Below are positions 1 through 9,712 of a DNA stretch of 43,809 nucleotides, piece after piece; position 1 is the first letter of the stretch, and each line of letters opens with the position of its first letter. The DNA is from Coemansia sp. RSA 1804 (Eukaryota > Kickxellomycota > Kickxellomycetes > Kickxellales > Kickxellaceae). Where the stretch lies: positions 1-43,809 of the forward strand of contig JANBTH010000058.1 of the NCBI GenBank assembly GCA_027578815.1. The letters run 5' to 3'. The position numbers and the translations under genes were made by a program. The notes under the pieces are model-generated. The model did no database searches, had not been told where the DNA came from, and saw only the letters and a program-made list of their open reading frames with translations.

Positions 1-632
1 ATGTACATTGCGAGTATCGGCAGCACCGCCCCGTTCATCGTCATCGACACCGACACGTCCTTTAGCGAGATCCCGTCGAACAGGATCTTCATGTCCTCGA
101 CTGAATCGATTGCCACGCCGGCCATCCCAACATCGCCCTCCACGCGCGGGTGGTCCGAGTCGTACCCGCGGTGCGTTGCCAGATCAAACGCAACAGACAG
201 CCCCTGCTGCCCGGCCGCCAGGTTGGCCTTGTAGAACCGGTTGCTCTCCTCAACCGTGCTGAACCCGGCGTACTGCCTGATCGTCCATGGCCGATGGGTG
301 TACATTGTCGCGTAGGGCCCGCGCGTGTACGGGTACGCGCCCGGGATCTCGCTTGCCACGCTCTGCGCGTCTTCCTTTGTGTAGACCGGCTTCACGGCGA
401 TGCCCTCGAGCGTGTTCCACGTGAGCGCGGCCTCTGGGTCCTGGTTCTTGCACTCCTTCTGCGCCAGCTTTGTCCACTCCTTGTCCAGCGGCACCTTTGC
501 CGTCGTGTATCCCCTGCGACTGTTGTTGCTTCTTCTCCTTATGATTACCGTGTCTTGGCGGCTGCTGCAGAGCACCATCTTGTGCATACCCCGCCATGGT
601 CTTGCTCGAAGCCCCAGTGCTGCAGATATCAT
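1..632 (-). CDS. MUT: Methylmalonyl-CoA mutase, mitochondrial (5' part only)
   Basis: B12-dependent enzyme that interconverts methylmalonyl-CoA and succinyl-CoA in the mitochondrial matrix (propionate, odd-chain and branched-chain catabolism). Only the first 210 codons are present; the rest lies beyond base 1. The reading frame starts at the ATG at 632-630. Residues 1-42 are Arg/Ser-rich without acidic runs and end in RRGYTT, a good R-3 presequence cleavage context. The mature start shows the family signature: a KPVYTKED segment, then YPYTRGPYATMY and RPWTIRQYAGFSTVEESN, then AFDLATHRGYDSDHPRVEGD, ending at the window edge in MTMNGAVLPILAMY. RGPYATMY holds the substrate-contacting Tyr region. 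Met16 and Met19 are alternative downstream starts. A TATA-like string lies about 30 nt upstream of 632. No intron is needed in this part. Dikarya generally lack this enzyme, so it points to an early-diverging fungus. Identity is near certain; the exact start is less so. Confidence 0.93.
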   Translation of the reverse strand, partial: MISAALGLRARPWRGMHKMVLCSSRQDTVIIRRRSNNSRRGYTTAKVPLDKEWTKLAQKECKNQDPEAALTWNTLEGIAVKPVYTKEDAQSVASEIPGAYPYTRGPYATMYTHRPWTIRQYAGFSTVEESNRFYKANLAAGQQGLSVAFDLATHRGYDSDHPRVEGDVGMAGVAIDSVEDMKILFDGISLKDVSVSMTMNGAVLPILAMY

Positions 633-1257
633 TGCTACTGTGTTGCAGATTATAAAGTGCGTTTTTATTATACTAAAAAAAATAAGGCTGTGAGATCAAG
701 GGAAGAAAGGGGAAGAGAAGAAAAGAAGGAATGTGGATGTTGTGGACAAGAGAGGGGAGGGGGAGCCCATGTGTTTATAATGGCTGAAAGGGGGAAACCC
801 GCTTTGGTCTACAGTGAACGCTCTACGCTAACGAAAGCGAAAATGTAAAGCTGAAAACATTGTCCCGCTGTTCTTTATCTCCTTTTCCCACGCTTCTCGG
901 AGAGATTTAATGCTGTCACAAGCCAAACAAAGAAGCATCATTTGCTGAATGGCCGCTAAACCGCTAGATAATCCCTGGGATCAAATCAAGGAATCACATC
1001 TCGTAAACTGCAGCGCGGCATTTATTGATTTTTTTTTTACGATAAGAAAGGCAGCAGCATGCGTAGAGAGCAAAAATCGGAAAACATTTTTTCTAACTGT
1101 GAAAACAAAATACAATTCATCTTTCCTTGGTTTTTATTGTTTTCTTTTTGATTTCTGTTTCAATTTCAAATTTACGTCTAATATTTATTTGTACAAACAA
1201 AAAGACAAGAGAGGAAATCAAGCAAACATAAAATACTCTAGATCACAAATACTGGAA
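633..1257. other. Intergenic spacer between divergent MUT and ACP
   Basis: AT-rich spacer of about 620 nt between two divergently transcribed mitochondrial-protein genes, so it should carry both promoters. A TATA-like stretch sits at about 650-680 on the MUT side, and homopolymer T/A runs lie at 1028-1036 and before the ACP start. An open frame continues upstream of the ACP ATG but has no coding character. No RNA gene or repeat seen. Confidence 0.6.
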
Positions 1258-1867
1258 ATGTACCGCTTTGCATCGCTCGCCCGTCTTGCAACCGCTTCTG
1301 TTGCTTCGCGCACCACGTGTCTTCGTGCGCCGCTCGCGGGCTCGGCTTCCAGTGTCTCTCTTTCGCGTGCTGCGTCGGCGGGTGTGACTGGTTCTGGATT
1401 CTCCAAACTGCGCTTCCAGCCAGCCACGGCTCTGTTTGCCCACGCGTACTCGTCGGCTGGCGCTCTGTCGCGTCAGGACATTCAGGACAGAATCATCAAC
1501 CTCTTGCGCGATTTCGACAAGGTCAATCAGGACAAGGTAGGAAGGAACATTGAAGGAACTTTACATCCAATTCAAGGATTTAGTTCCCAGTAATCTGTAA
1601 AGTCTATAAGGGGAATCTGACCTGCTAATTTATATTTCTATGAGTGTCTTGTCTTGTTTTGCTCGTTCGTTTATTTTGCTGTGATGATAGCTTTCCGAGA
1701 TGGCAGAGTTCCACAAGGATCTTGGACTCGATAGTCTCGATACCATCGAGGTGGTCATGGCGATCGAGGAGGAGTTTTCGGTCGAAATCCCCGATGACGA
1801 GGCTGATGAGATTACCTCGGTCAAGGAGGCTATTGAGTACATTTCAGACCGTGATGACGCTCACTAG
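1258..1867 (+). CDS. ACP1: Mitochondrial acyl carrier protein (one intron)
   Basis: Carries growing acyl chains in mitochondrial type II fatty-acid synthesis (precursor of lipoate) and, in many organisms, also sits in complex I and in LYR-protein/Fe-S assembly. Model: exons 1258-1536 and 1691-1867, giving 151 residues. The intron (1537-1690, 154 nt) starts GTAGGA, has a TGCTAAT branch-like site near 1625 and ends GATAG; it falls exactly between codons. Residues 1-66 are a Ser/Arg/Ala-rich presequence ending near AYSS. The carrier domain begins LSRQDIQDRI; the 4'-phosphopantetheine attachment site is Ser108 in DLGLDSLDTIEVVMAIEEEF, all in exon 2. The C-terminus SVKEAIEYIS is typical. Length is usual for a fungal mitochondrial ACP with presequence. 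The reductase of the same pathway lies 4 kb downstream and lipoyl synthase 14 kb away. Confidence 0.95.
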
Positions 1868-2433
1868 AAAGAGAGAGTAAGAGAATGATCTTCCTTTTTT
1901 TCCTTTTTTATCTTGTTGCTTGTGGCATAGCAAATAAACTCTTTCCTGCCTTTTTTTATGTTTCTAGTTCGTACTTGAATCGCCAGGACAAGGGGGAGGG
2001 GGTGAAATGGGAGCCAGGATGGCGCCGTGCGTGTTCCGGATGTCCGGGTTTGTGCGGGTGCTGTGTCTGTGCACTTCTCTGTCTATTTTATCTGCAATTG
2101 GCTTTTTACCGCACATGACTGAAATGGAAAGCGGGATAGAGGAATAAGCGTGGGAAAGAGATTGGTTGGAGCAAAGGTTAGAGAAATGAAAAGAATACGG
2201 CTTTCACCATACTGTGATATATTCTTTCCATTCATCCCGAGGTATTTCAAAAGGGAGAAGGAAAAGAGGCCACGAGGGAACGGTGCTGGAAATGGCCATC
2301 TTCCATCTCTCCTCTCTCTTCTCTGTCAAGCAGCATCAGCATCAACATTATCTCTTTTGACAAGTCAGAAGCCTCAAACTTCTTTTAAGCCAACACTCTT
2401 TTTTCTATTCTTCAAAGCAGAACACATACCACA
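1868..2433. other. Intergenic spacer ACP1-ADHFE1
   Basis: Spacer of about 570 nt. It holds the ACP 3' UTR, with AATAAA at about 1931-1936, and the upstream region of the next gene, which ends in a CT-rich stretch (2305-2420) as is common before fungal start codons. A short open frame at 2150-2473 has no coding character. Nothing else recognised. Confidence 0.5.
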
Positions 2434-3879
2434 ATGCCCAGCCGCCCATCAGCCGCCGCTGTCAGCAACCTGATGCGGATGGTCGGTTCGTCGTGCTCTT
2501 GCCCAGCACACTCGGGACACAGCGGTGCAGCGCTTGTGGGAGCAGCAGCGCACAGCCACAACCACAGTCACAAGCGCCTTGCGTCAGCAGCAATGGAACG
2601 GCCCGAGTACGCATTCGAAATGGCCACGAGCACAGTGCGTGTCGGCGCAGGCGCGACGCAGGAGGTCGGAATGGATCTGGCCAACCTCAAGGCCAAGCGG
2701 GTGATGGTGTTCACCGACCGCAACATCGCCAAGCTGCATCCGCTCAAGGCGGTATCCGAGTCGCTGGAGCGCGCAGGGATCAACTTCTCGGTGTACAAGG
2801 ATGTGCGCGTGGAGCCGTCGGATGCGAGCTTCCAGCACGCGATAGACGCGGCGCGCGCATACGCACCAGACGCAATTGTCGCGGTGGGCGGCGGATCCAC
2901 AATGGACACGGCAAAGGCGGCCAATCTGTTTGCGGTGTACAGGGATGCGCAGCTGCTGGACTTTGTCAATGCGCCGCTGGGAAAGGGAAAACCGATTGAC
3001 CGGACGCTTCTGCCGCTGATTGCGGTGCCAACGACCGCCGGCACAGGGTCCGAATGCACGGGATCGGCGATCTTTGATCTCAAGGACAAGAAGGCAAAGA
3101 CCGGCATCTCGGACCGTGCGCTGCGGCCAATGCTGGGAATCATAGATCCGCTGAACACGCGCAGCATGCCGCAGCAGGTGCGACTGGCGTCGGGGCTGGA
3201 TGTGCTGTGCCACGCTGTCGAGTCATACACGGCGATTCCATACACAAGGCGCGGACCAGCGCCGGCCAACCCGCTGCTGCGTCCGGCGTACCAAGGCTCC
3301 AACCCGATCAGCGATATCTGGTCGTCCAAGGCGCTGCGCATGGTTGCCGAGTCGCTGCCACGCTCCGTCGCGAATGCCGATGACCGCGAAGCGCAGGACG
3401 CGATGACGCTGGCTGCCGCGTACGCTGGGATCGGCTTCGGCAACGGCGGCGTCCATCTGATGCACGGCTGCAGCTACGGCATCTCGGGACTAAACACCTC
3501 GTACAACCATCCGCAGTACAACACCGACCACCCGCTGTGTCCGCACGGCATCAGCGTTGCTATCACCAGTCCCGCCGTCGCCGAGTTCACCGCCGCAACC
3601 AGTCCCGACCGCCATCTCGAGGTTGCCTCCATTCTGGGCGCCGACATTACCAATGCAAAGCGCGACGATGCGGGCACCATTCTGGCCGACGCTCTGCGCC
3701 GCTTCCTCTTCGACCTCGGCGTCCCCGACGGCATCTCTGCGTTTGGCTTCACTTCTGCCGACATCGATCCGCTGGTCGAGAGCATCCTGCCGCAGCACCG
3801 CGTTCTCAAGCTGTCGCCACGCCAGACGGGTGCCGAGCAGATTGCTGGGATTCTGGAGCGCTCGCTGAAGAACTACTGA
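2434..3879 (+). CDS. ADHFE1: Hydroxyacid-oxoacid transhydrogenase (iron-type ADH family), mitochondrial
   Basis: Catalyses the cofactor-recycling transfer from 4-hydroxybutyrate to 2-oxoglutarate, giving succinic semialdehyde and D-2-hydroxyglutarate, in mitochondria. 481 residues, one exon, from the first ATG. Residues 1-53 are a Ser/Ala/His-rich leader with CSCPAHSGHSG, which fits an N-terminal targeting sequence; the conserved body starts near MERPEYAFEMATS. The Rossmann-like nucleotide-binding loop GGGSTMDTAK is at 152-161. Iron-ADH metal ligands are recognisable as Asp256 and His260 (GLDVLCHAVE), His341/His344 (VHLMHGCSYG) and His371 (LCPHGISVAI). The insert with PAPANPLLRPAYQGSNPISD is characteristic of the HOT branch rather than of bacterial iron ADHs. 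Function as transhydrogenase is by family; a plain alcohol dehydrogenase is the less likely alternative. Confidence 0.93.
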   Translation: MPSRPSAAAVSNLMRMVGSSCSCPAHSGHSGAALVGAAAHSHNHSHKRLASAAMERPEYAFEMATSTVRVGAGATQEVGMDLANLKAKRVMVFTDRNIAKLHPLKAVSESLERAGINFSVYKDVRVEPSDASFQHAIDAARAYAPDAIVAVGGGSTMDTAKAANLFAVYRDAQLLDFVNAPLGKGKPIDRTLLPLIAVPTTAGTGSECTGSAIFDLKDKKAKTGISDRALRPMLGIIDPLNTRSMPQQVRLASGLDVLCHAVESYTAIPYTRRGPAPANPLLRPAYQGSNPISDIWSSKALRMVAESLPRSVANADDREAQDAMTLAAAYAGIGFGNGGVHLMHGCSYGISGLNTSYNHPQYNTDHPLCPHGISVAITSPAVAEFTAATSPDRHLEVASILGADITNAKRDDAGTILADALRRFLFDLGVPDGISAFGFTSADIDPLVESILPQHRVLKLSPRQTGAEQIAGILERSLKNY

Positions 3880-4376
3880 CATTTCTCCGCCCGTCCATCA
3901 CTCAGCCCGCCTTTTTATACCAGCAGGTCCACTTTTCCCTCTTTTATCTCTTTCTCTAGTGTATGCCTTGTAACACGGCAATATGAAAAGATGACAATAT
4001 GCCTCGAGCCTTGTCTTCTGGCTCTCTCCTTTGCATACAAGCGAGTCAATTCGCAATCATTTTATTGCTCTTTTCGGTTTCTCCGCCTCTGTAGCAAAAA
4101 AGCCCAAAAAACTCCGGCGCCATTTTCACAACGAATGACGTGCTTTGACTTTTTTATTTTTGGTCATTTTCAGCTCCTTTTTTTCTTTCTTTTCTGTTTT
4201 CGTTCATTTTTCGTTATACATTATCGTTGTTCTTTATTTAAGGAAGCGAAAAGGCACCTCTTTGTTTCTCTTTAAACAGCCCACGCAGCCATATATATTA
4301 CATGTATTATTATTAGCAGTACTATTGTCATTGTCTTTCCCGCTCTTTCTCCACCCTCTGCTCTGCTCTGCTCTGA
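3880..4376. other. Intergenic spacer ADHFE1-transporter
   Basis: Spacer of about 500 nt, T-rich and pyrimidine-rich (4140-4370), between co-oriented genes. An in-frame extension upstream of the transporter ATG and the other open frames here look non-coding. No RNA gene or repeat seen. Confidence 0.5.
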
Positions 4377-5879
4377 ATGCCAGGACTAGTATCTACAGCT
4401 ACAATACGGGCCGTTCCCAGCGGGGCCTCATCGCCGCTGGGCGCAGGCTTCAACCTGGTCAACACACTGATTGGCTCCGGCATTCTAGCGCTTCCGTACG
4501 CGCTGAAGGAGGCCGGGTTCTACCCAGGCATCGTCGTCATGGTGCTGGTGGCCGCGCTGATACACTGCGCACTGAACACGCTGGTTCTGGCTGGTCGACG
4601 CACCGGGCTCTACAAATACGAATCTGTCTCAGAGGCAGCACTCGGGCGCATCGGATACCACGTCCTTGGGTTTGCACTTTCCGTCAACTCCATCGGTAGC
4701 TGCATCAGCTACCTGATAATCATAGGCGACACTGCGTCAAGCGTTGCGCAGACGCTGTTTGGCATCAGTGTGCTCACGTCCCGCCAGACGGTTATTCTGG
4801 TCGCTTCTTTGGTGTTCACGCTGCCGCTTCTTTTCTTCAGGACGCTGGACCCGCTAGTCAAGCCGTCGGCAATCTCCACACTCTGCTTGCCCGTCATCGT
4901 GCTTATCGTGGCTATCCGGGGACCCGCCTACGCTGCGCCTGAAGACCCTTCTGGTACACCAGCCGCTCCAGCCTGGTGGGGCCCCAGCTTCCTGCCCGCC
5001 TTTGGCGTCATTGCTTTCGCATACTCGTGCACCCAGACATGTTTCCAGAGCTACACCACACTCCGAGTAAAGACCATGGATGCGTGGCGGATATCCACGA
5101 CCTTTGCCACAGCCACTGCTGTGGTCATCTACTTGACATTCTCCATCATCAGCTACCGGTCGTTTGGCGTGCTAACAGAGCCCAATGTGCTCAACAACTT
5201 TGGTCCCGATGACAACCTGGCTAATGTGGCACGTGCATTGCTTGCGTTCTCATTGACGCTGACATACCCGATGCAATTCTACCCTATCCGCGATCTCCTG
5301 GCCCACTCACTGCTGGGACTGTCTCCCGCTGACGACAACAACGAAGAAGAAGAGGAAAATAGTGGATCCTCCTTATTATCGGGATCGCTGCAGAAAGTAA
5401 AGTTCCGCGTGTTCACTATTGCACTGTTTGCATCGACACTTGTGACTGCGCTTGTGATCGAGGATCTTGGGTTTGTTTTCAAGCTCATTGGCACTGCTGC
5501 GTCTAGCCTGATTGTCTTTGTGCTCCCCGGTGTGATCTACCTCGTCCTTGTTTCTCCGTACTCGCTGTGGCCGCCATGGTCGGCTAAGAATGCGGGTGTC
5601 GGCAGTAATACCAATGGTAATGAAAGTGGTGGCGATGGTCCGACCCTTGAACAGAATGTCGTGCCATCAGATGCGACTATTATTGTTGCCGCAGAGGAAT
5701 CGACTCCGCTGCTATCGTCGTCGTCGTTGCTGACTGCTGATCCGACTGATCCGCTCAATGATGCACGCGAGATCCGCGAGCCTCTTCTCTCAGCTGTTTC
5801 CGTGCTTTTGCTTGCCATTGGGTGCGCTGTGTTTGCTATTGGCACATGGGACTCGGTTGCCGACTACTTACAGAGCTGA
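4377..5879 (+). CDS. Amino-acid transporter, AVT/SLC38 (AAAP) family
   Basis: Predicted vacuolar or plasma-membrane amino-acid carrier. 500 residues in one exon. The family's first membrane helix motif is clear: GFNLVNTLIGSGILALPYAL at about 24-43, followed by KEAGF. About ten or eleven hydrophobic helices follow: roughly 50-73, 101-123, 143-158, 167-182, 209-226, 246-265, 288-306, 348-366, 370-397 and 470-492. An acidic loop (DDNNEEEEEN, about 320-330) precedes the helix near 350. A Ser/Asn-rich hydrophilic stretch at about 400-460, before the last helix, is variable and probably cytosolic. The start is the first ATG before the conserved region, and the N-terminal tail is short. Substrate cannot be told from sequence; yeast AVT5/6/7 and animal SLC38 members are the nearest recognisable relatives. 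No operon-like link to its neighbours. Confidence 0.9.
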   Translation: MPGLVSTATIRAVPSGASSPLGAGFNLVNTLIGSGILALPYALKEAGFYPGIVVMVLVAALIHCALNTLVLAGRRTGLYKYESVSEAALGRIGYHVLGFALSVNSIGSCISYLIIIGDTASSVAQTLFGISVLTSRQTVILVASLVFTLPLLFFRTLDPLVKPSAISTLCLPVIVLIVAIRGPAYAAPEDPSGTPAAPAWWGPSFLPAFGVIAFAYSCTQTCFQSYTTLRVKTMDAWRISTTFATATAVVIYLTFSIISYRSFGVLTEPNVLNNFGPDDNLANVARALLAFSLTLTYPMQFYPIRDLLAHSLLGLSPADDNNEEEEENSGSSLLSGSLQKVKFRVFTIALFASTLVTALVIEDLGFVFKLIGTAASSLIVFVLPGVIYLVLVSPYSLWPPWSAKNAGVGSNTNGNESGGDGPTLEQNVVPSDATIIVAAEESTPLLSSSSLLTADPTDPLNDAREIREPLLSAVSVLLLAIGCAVFAIGTWDSVADYLQS

Positions 5880-5959
5880 TGAGCAAGCGGGCCATGATGG
5901 ACAGCCCAACCCACCCACTTTGTCAAAGAGATAAAGTGGGTTGAAACTCATGTTATGCG

Positions 5960-6917
5960 TCAGATGAACAATCCGCCGTCAACCACCAATACCTACAGAC
6001 AAATAGCGAGAAGGGGGGATTTAAAAATGAGTTTAGCAGACACATAGAGCATAGCAACATTAATAAACACTCCAGTACCACCAACGCACAGAGTGATACT
6101 TTCTCCTTATCATTCGTACCTGTCCAGTAATGTACCGGGCCTCGGCCAGGAACGCAGCAGCGTGAGCCACATCCTCCACAGATCCAGGCGCCTGCAGCGG
6201 AATGCGATCCAGCAGCTGGCTGGTGATCTTGTTGTTAGCCAAACCACTGGTCATTTCTGTACTGATGAAGCCGGGAGACAGGACGTTTGCGCAGATTCCC
6301 CTGGACGCAACCTCCTTTGCCAGCGACTTTGTAAACCCAATGACCCCGGCCTTTGAGGCGGCATACGTCGACTGGCCCGTGTTCCCGTGCATTCCAATGA
6401 CGCTCGCTATGTTGATAACCGATGCACCACCACCGCGGCCGCTGGCACTTTTCAGGTCTCGCTTTCTCCGCACCATCAGCGGAACAAGGGCCTTGCACGT
6501 CCTGATGACGCCAACAAGATTGGTTTCAAGCGTCTCTGCCACGTCAGTCTCCTTCACCCGCAATAACAACGAGTCCCTGGAAACGCCAGCAGAGTTGACC
6601 AGCACGTCGATTCCGCCGTCGGCTGAACTCAGCTTGCGCGCCTCTTGCGCAAGCCTGTCAATGCTGCCAGGGTCGCGGATATCGCATCCAACCACCACAT
6701 GCCCACCGCTGCGGCCACCGCTGCTGTTGCTGTCGCTGTTGCTGTCTAGTTGCGAGCGCAGCGCTTCCAGCCGATCCGTGCGCCGCCCCGCCAGTACCAG
6801 CCGTGCCCCCCGACAGGCTAGCTCCCTGGCGATAGCCCCGCCGATCCCGCCGCTTGCTCCCACCACCACGGCCACCTTCCCCGTCAGTGTTCTCTGCAGG
6901 CTGCTCGGCGTCGCCAT
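5960..6917 (-). CDS. OAR1: Mitochondrial 3-oxoacyl-[ACP] reductase (SDR family; one intron near the C-terminus)
   Basis: Reduces 3-oxoacyl-ACP with NADPH in mitochondrial fatty-acid synthesis. The unspliced frame runs into a non-homologous tail, but splicing restores the family C-terminus: exon 1 6917-6120 ends in RYITGQ, the intron is 6119-5993 (127 nt; GTACGA donor, CTGTAG acceptor, GCTAAAC branch-like site near 6035), and exon 2 5992-5960 adds VLVVDGGLFI and TGA. Product 276 residues. The Rossmann motif GASGGIGGAIA is at 20-30, NSAG at 108-111, the catalytic Ser172, and Tyr185-x3-Lys189 in STYAASKAG. A Ser/Asn/Gly-rich insert (59-72) replaces a short loop. The N-terminus is short, with a weak presequence (MATPSSLQRTLTGK). 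Same pathway as the ACP encoded upstream. Confidence in family and splice model is high; mitochondrial placement is inferred. Confidence 0.93.
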
Positions 6918-7851
6918 GAATGCTATCTGGTGGGCGTAATTTGGCTTTGTTTACGCTATGCAAGAGCAAGAGTAATAATAATATTAATAACAAAGAGAAT
7001 GGTCGGTTAAAAGACCGGTTCGGTTGGTTAGTTTCCAGCACAAGGCACCCAGAACATAGTACGACGATAATCTGAGTAATTACATGGAAATCAAATGCAC
7101 GTGATTCCCTTAACACACATTTTGACCAGCAGAGCCAAATGCAGCAAAAATGAATATATAATCGAGCCGCGACTCGCAAACCGTTTAGAGTATGTGGACT
7201 GAAATTTTTTATGATCGCGGCTACTAATCACCCTCACCAACAAAGAAAACCTTGTCTTGCATTGCTGGGTTCTGAACCGAAGAGAAAAAAAATGAGGCGA
7301 AACAAGAACAGCAAAAGTACACTTTGCAATTGCAAGAAGCATAGGAAACCTTCTCTTTTTTCCCCCCGGTGTTCAATTAAAATATAAAGATCTCGCTTTC
7401 TTATTATATACAACAAAAAGAAAAAGGTAACAGAGATTTGGATTAGAAAAGGGCAAGACCATCCGAAGTGATTCCAGATCCTTGATTGTGTCGTTGCTCA
7501 ATTTCTCTCTCCATTCTTGTCGAAGAGAGAGAATTGGAGACGAGCAGCGAAAGTAAACTCTACACGATCAATAACTCCTCGGTGGACATATAGAGGAGCG
7601 GGTGGGTGGATTGAGCAGCACGGTCTGGAATTGGGGTTTGCCAGAAGGTCAATTAGGCAAACTCCCCCTGTTTCCTTGGGAGAATCGACATTAGCAGCAG
7701 GGCAATGGGATTCGACGTCTAGCAGCAAAACAGGCGTAATACGCGAGAACACCCTGTTTTTCCCTTCTCTCATAAACAAAACCAACACACACAATTCCCT
7801 TACTAACACAACTGAAAGAAGCCTTCATTTTCTGTCTCCACCCTGCTGTAG
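6918..7851. other. Divergent promoter region OAR1/RPS19 with probable RPS19 5' UTR intron end
   Basis: About 930 nt between divergent genes. A perfect TACTAAC branch-point sequence at 7801-7807 followed by a pyrimidine tract and CTGTAG at 7846-7851, directly before the RPS19 ATG, indicates that an intron in the 5' UTR ends here. Its donor is not certain (a GTAAAC at 7553-7558 is one candidate). Open frames here lack coding character. Confidence 0.5.
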
Positions 7852-8319
7852 ATGGCTCGCAGTGTCACCGTTAAGGACGTCCATTCCCAGGCATTCATCA
7901 AGGCATACGCCGCGCACCTGAAGCGCTCGGGCAAGCTGCAAGTGCCGAGCTGGACGGAGTACGCCAAGACCGGATCATACAAGGAGCTGTGCCCGAACGA
8001 CCCCGACTGGTTCTACGTGCGCGCGGCGGCGATTGCGCGCCACGTGTACATCCGCGGCGGCGTCGGCGTCGGAGCGCTGGCCAAGCGCCACGGCGGCTCC
8101 AAGCGCCGCGGAAGCCGCCCCAACCACCACGCCAACGACTCGACCAACGTCATGCGCAAGGTGCTCCAGGGCCTCGAGAAGCTCGGCATCCTCGAGAAGC
8201 ACCCCGACGGCGGCCGCAGAATCACCGCCGCCGGCCAGCGCGACCTCGACCGCATCTCCGTCCAGATCGTCAGCGCCGCCGATGCTGCTGCTGCTGCTGC
8301 CACCGAGGCCTCCGCATAA
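7852..8319 (+). CDS. RPS19: 40S ribosomal protein S19 (eS19)
   Basis: Component of the small cytosolic ribosomal subunit head, needed for late 18S rRNA maturation. 155 residues, one coding exon. VTVKDVHSQAFIKAYAAHLKRSGKL at 5-29 matches the conserved N-terminus, then NDPDWFYVRAAAIARHVYIRGGVGVGALAKRHGG (49-82), RGSRPNHH and LQGLEKLGILEKHPDGGRRITAAGQRDLDRI. A C-terminal Ala-rich tail (SAADAAAAAATEASA) exceeds the animal protein. The ATG is immediately preceded by CTGTAG with a TACTAAC element about 45 nt before, so translation starts at the first bases of an exon after a 5' UTR intron. Convergent with TFIIE beta; the two coding ends are about 155 nt apart. Confidence 0.97.
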   Translation: MARSVTVKDVHSQAFIKAYAAHLKRSGKLQVPSWTEYAKTGSYKELCPNDPDWFYVRAAAIARHVYIRGGVGVGALAKRHGGSKRRGSRPNHHANDSTNVMRKVLQGLEKLGILEKHPDGGRRITAAGQRDLDRISVQIVSAADAAAAAATEASA

Positions 8320-8475
8320 GACGAAATAGCTCGTAACTCTGATAGTTTTGTTTTGTTTGTTGTTATTGCGGCGAATGCAAAGTGAGAGTTTGGTTAGTTT
8401 CTAGTTGTTGTTGGAAGCCCCTATCTCCCCCATCCTCTCTGCGAGTCTGGTGGTGGTGGTAATCTCCCTTCACGA

Positions 8476-9351
8476 CTATGCAGCGGGGCTGTTTTAAACA
8501 CAAGATACATTAGACGTATATAAGAAACAAGACGAGAAATCCACCTCCCTCCAGTCCACTCACCTCCCCTCGGGAACAAAGTCCTTGGTGAGATCAATGT
8601 CCTCGAGATGCGTGTTAGTGATCCGAGTCTTGCGGGCCGTTTTCTTCGGTTTCTTCGCATCCGGCTGCAACTGCATCGGATCGCCGACGCCCGACGACTC
8701 GGCCCTCGTCAGCTGCAGCCCGGCCCTGGCCATCTCCTTGGCGAGCTCCTGGTCCTCGGGAACCGGCAGGCGGGCCCAATTGGTCTTGATCTCGTCCGAG
8801 ACCTCGGACTCCAGCACCTTGCAGTTGTAGAACACATACCGCGGCCTGTTGTCCCTGTCAGTAATCGCCAGCACATGCCGTTTCCGTCGCAGCTCCGCAA
8901 TAACAGCCGCCACGTTGCCCAGATACGAGTCCGACAGTTTCTTGACCTCCAGCCCGCCGTAGTCCGGGATGTTGCGCAGGTACTCGACGAGCTCCTCGGG
9001 CGTCCGGAGGTTGTACTCCGGCTTGTACGCAAACGTCTGGTCCTCCGCGTTGTAGGCCACCTTGGCGTTGTTCGTCAGGTGGTCGAACTCCGCCCCGCCC
9101 GGCCCCGCGAACTCGTGGATGTGCAGCCGGATCTCCTCCACCCCGCAGGGCCGCTGCGATTTCTTCAGAAAGTCGATTATCTCGCTCACCCGCGTGAGCA
9201 CGTTGGCCCCGTCGTACCCGGGAATCCCCGAATACGACGACGACGACGACGGCGGCGGCGTGGCTGTGCGCTGCGGCGCTACTTTGGTCGAGAGCGCCGT
9301 CGATATCGACCTCCCCTTGAATCCCAGGCTTTTCGTGAACGGATCCGACAT
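8476..9351 (-). CDS. TFA2: Transcription initiation factor TFIIE, beta subunit
   Basis: Small subunit of TFIIE, which with TFIIE alpha recruits TFIIH to the RNA polymerase II pre-initiation complex. The body is one frame from 9351. Residues 45-120 form the core winged helix (VLTRVSEIIDFLKKSQRPCGVEEI ... AYNAEDQTFAYKPEYNLRTPEELVEYLR) and 125-195 a second winged helix ending in ELRRKRHVLAITDRDNRPRYVFYN. The basic C-terminus KKPKKTARKTRITNTHLEDIDLTKDFVPE is typical. The unspliced frame ends at TGA 8562-8560 (263 residues), but this TGA lies inside a strong donor (GAG/GTGAGT). Splicing 8563-8489 (75 nt, CTAAT near 8510, AAACAG acceptor) gives a 266-residue protein ending EGSPAA with TAG at 8478-8476. 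I prefer the spliced form; both differ only at the last residues. Long Ser/Pro linker at 32-42. Confidence 0.93.
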
Positions 9352-9712
9352 CCCGGCTAAAAGCTGTGTTTATATTTCTCTCTCTCTATAATCCACCCGC
9401 AGGGCAGCACAAGAGAGGCGTTTGATTCTAATATACTTTGGGCAGACGCGCGCTTGCGTCGGCAGTACCTCCCAGCTCCAGCACGAAGGAAAGGATCTAG
9501 TATGCTTGCTATCTTGTGAACAAGAAAGGAAGAGAATGAATGGATGGATGGATGAACGAATGAACTTGTGAAAAGATGATCACCAGTTTTAAAAGAAGAA
9601 GGGTTTCGCGCTGAAAAAATACACGCCAGTATTGCCGGACTGGCTTGTGGGAAAGAAAGCACGTGGTGCTGCTTTTTTTTCGTTACACATTTCAGAGCTC
9701 TTTCGTCTGTTT
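9352..9712. other. Spacer between TOP3A 3' end and TFIIE beta promoter
   Basis: About 360 nt holding the upstream region of TFIIE beta and the TOP3A 3' region. Contains a short GGAT-type repeat (about 9540-9555) and a T8 run. No gene seen. Confidence 0.5.

Noticed and set aside
949..1257. Upstream in-frame extension of the ACP reading frame
   Set aside because: Lys/Phe-rich translation of AT-rich leader; the presequence begins naturally at 1258.
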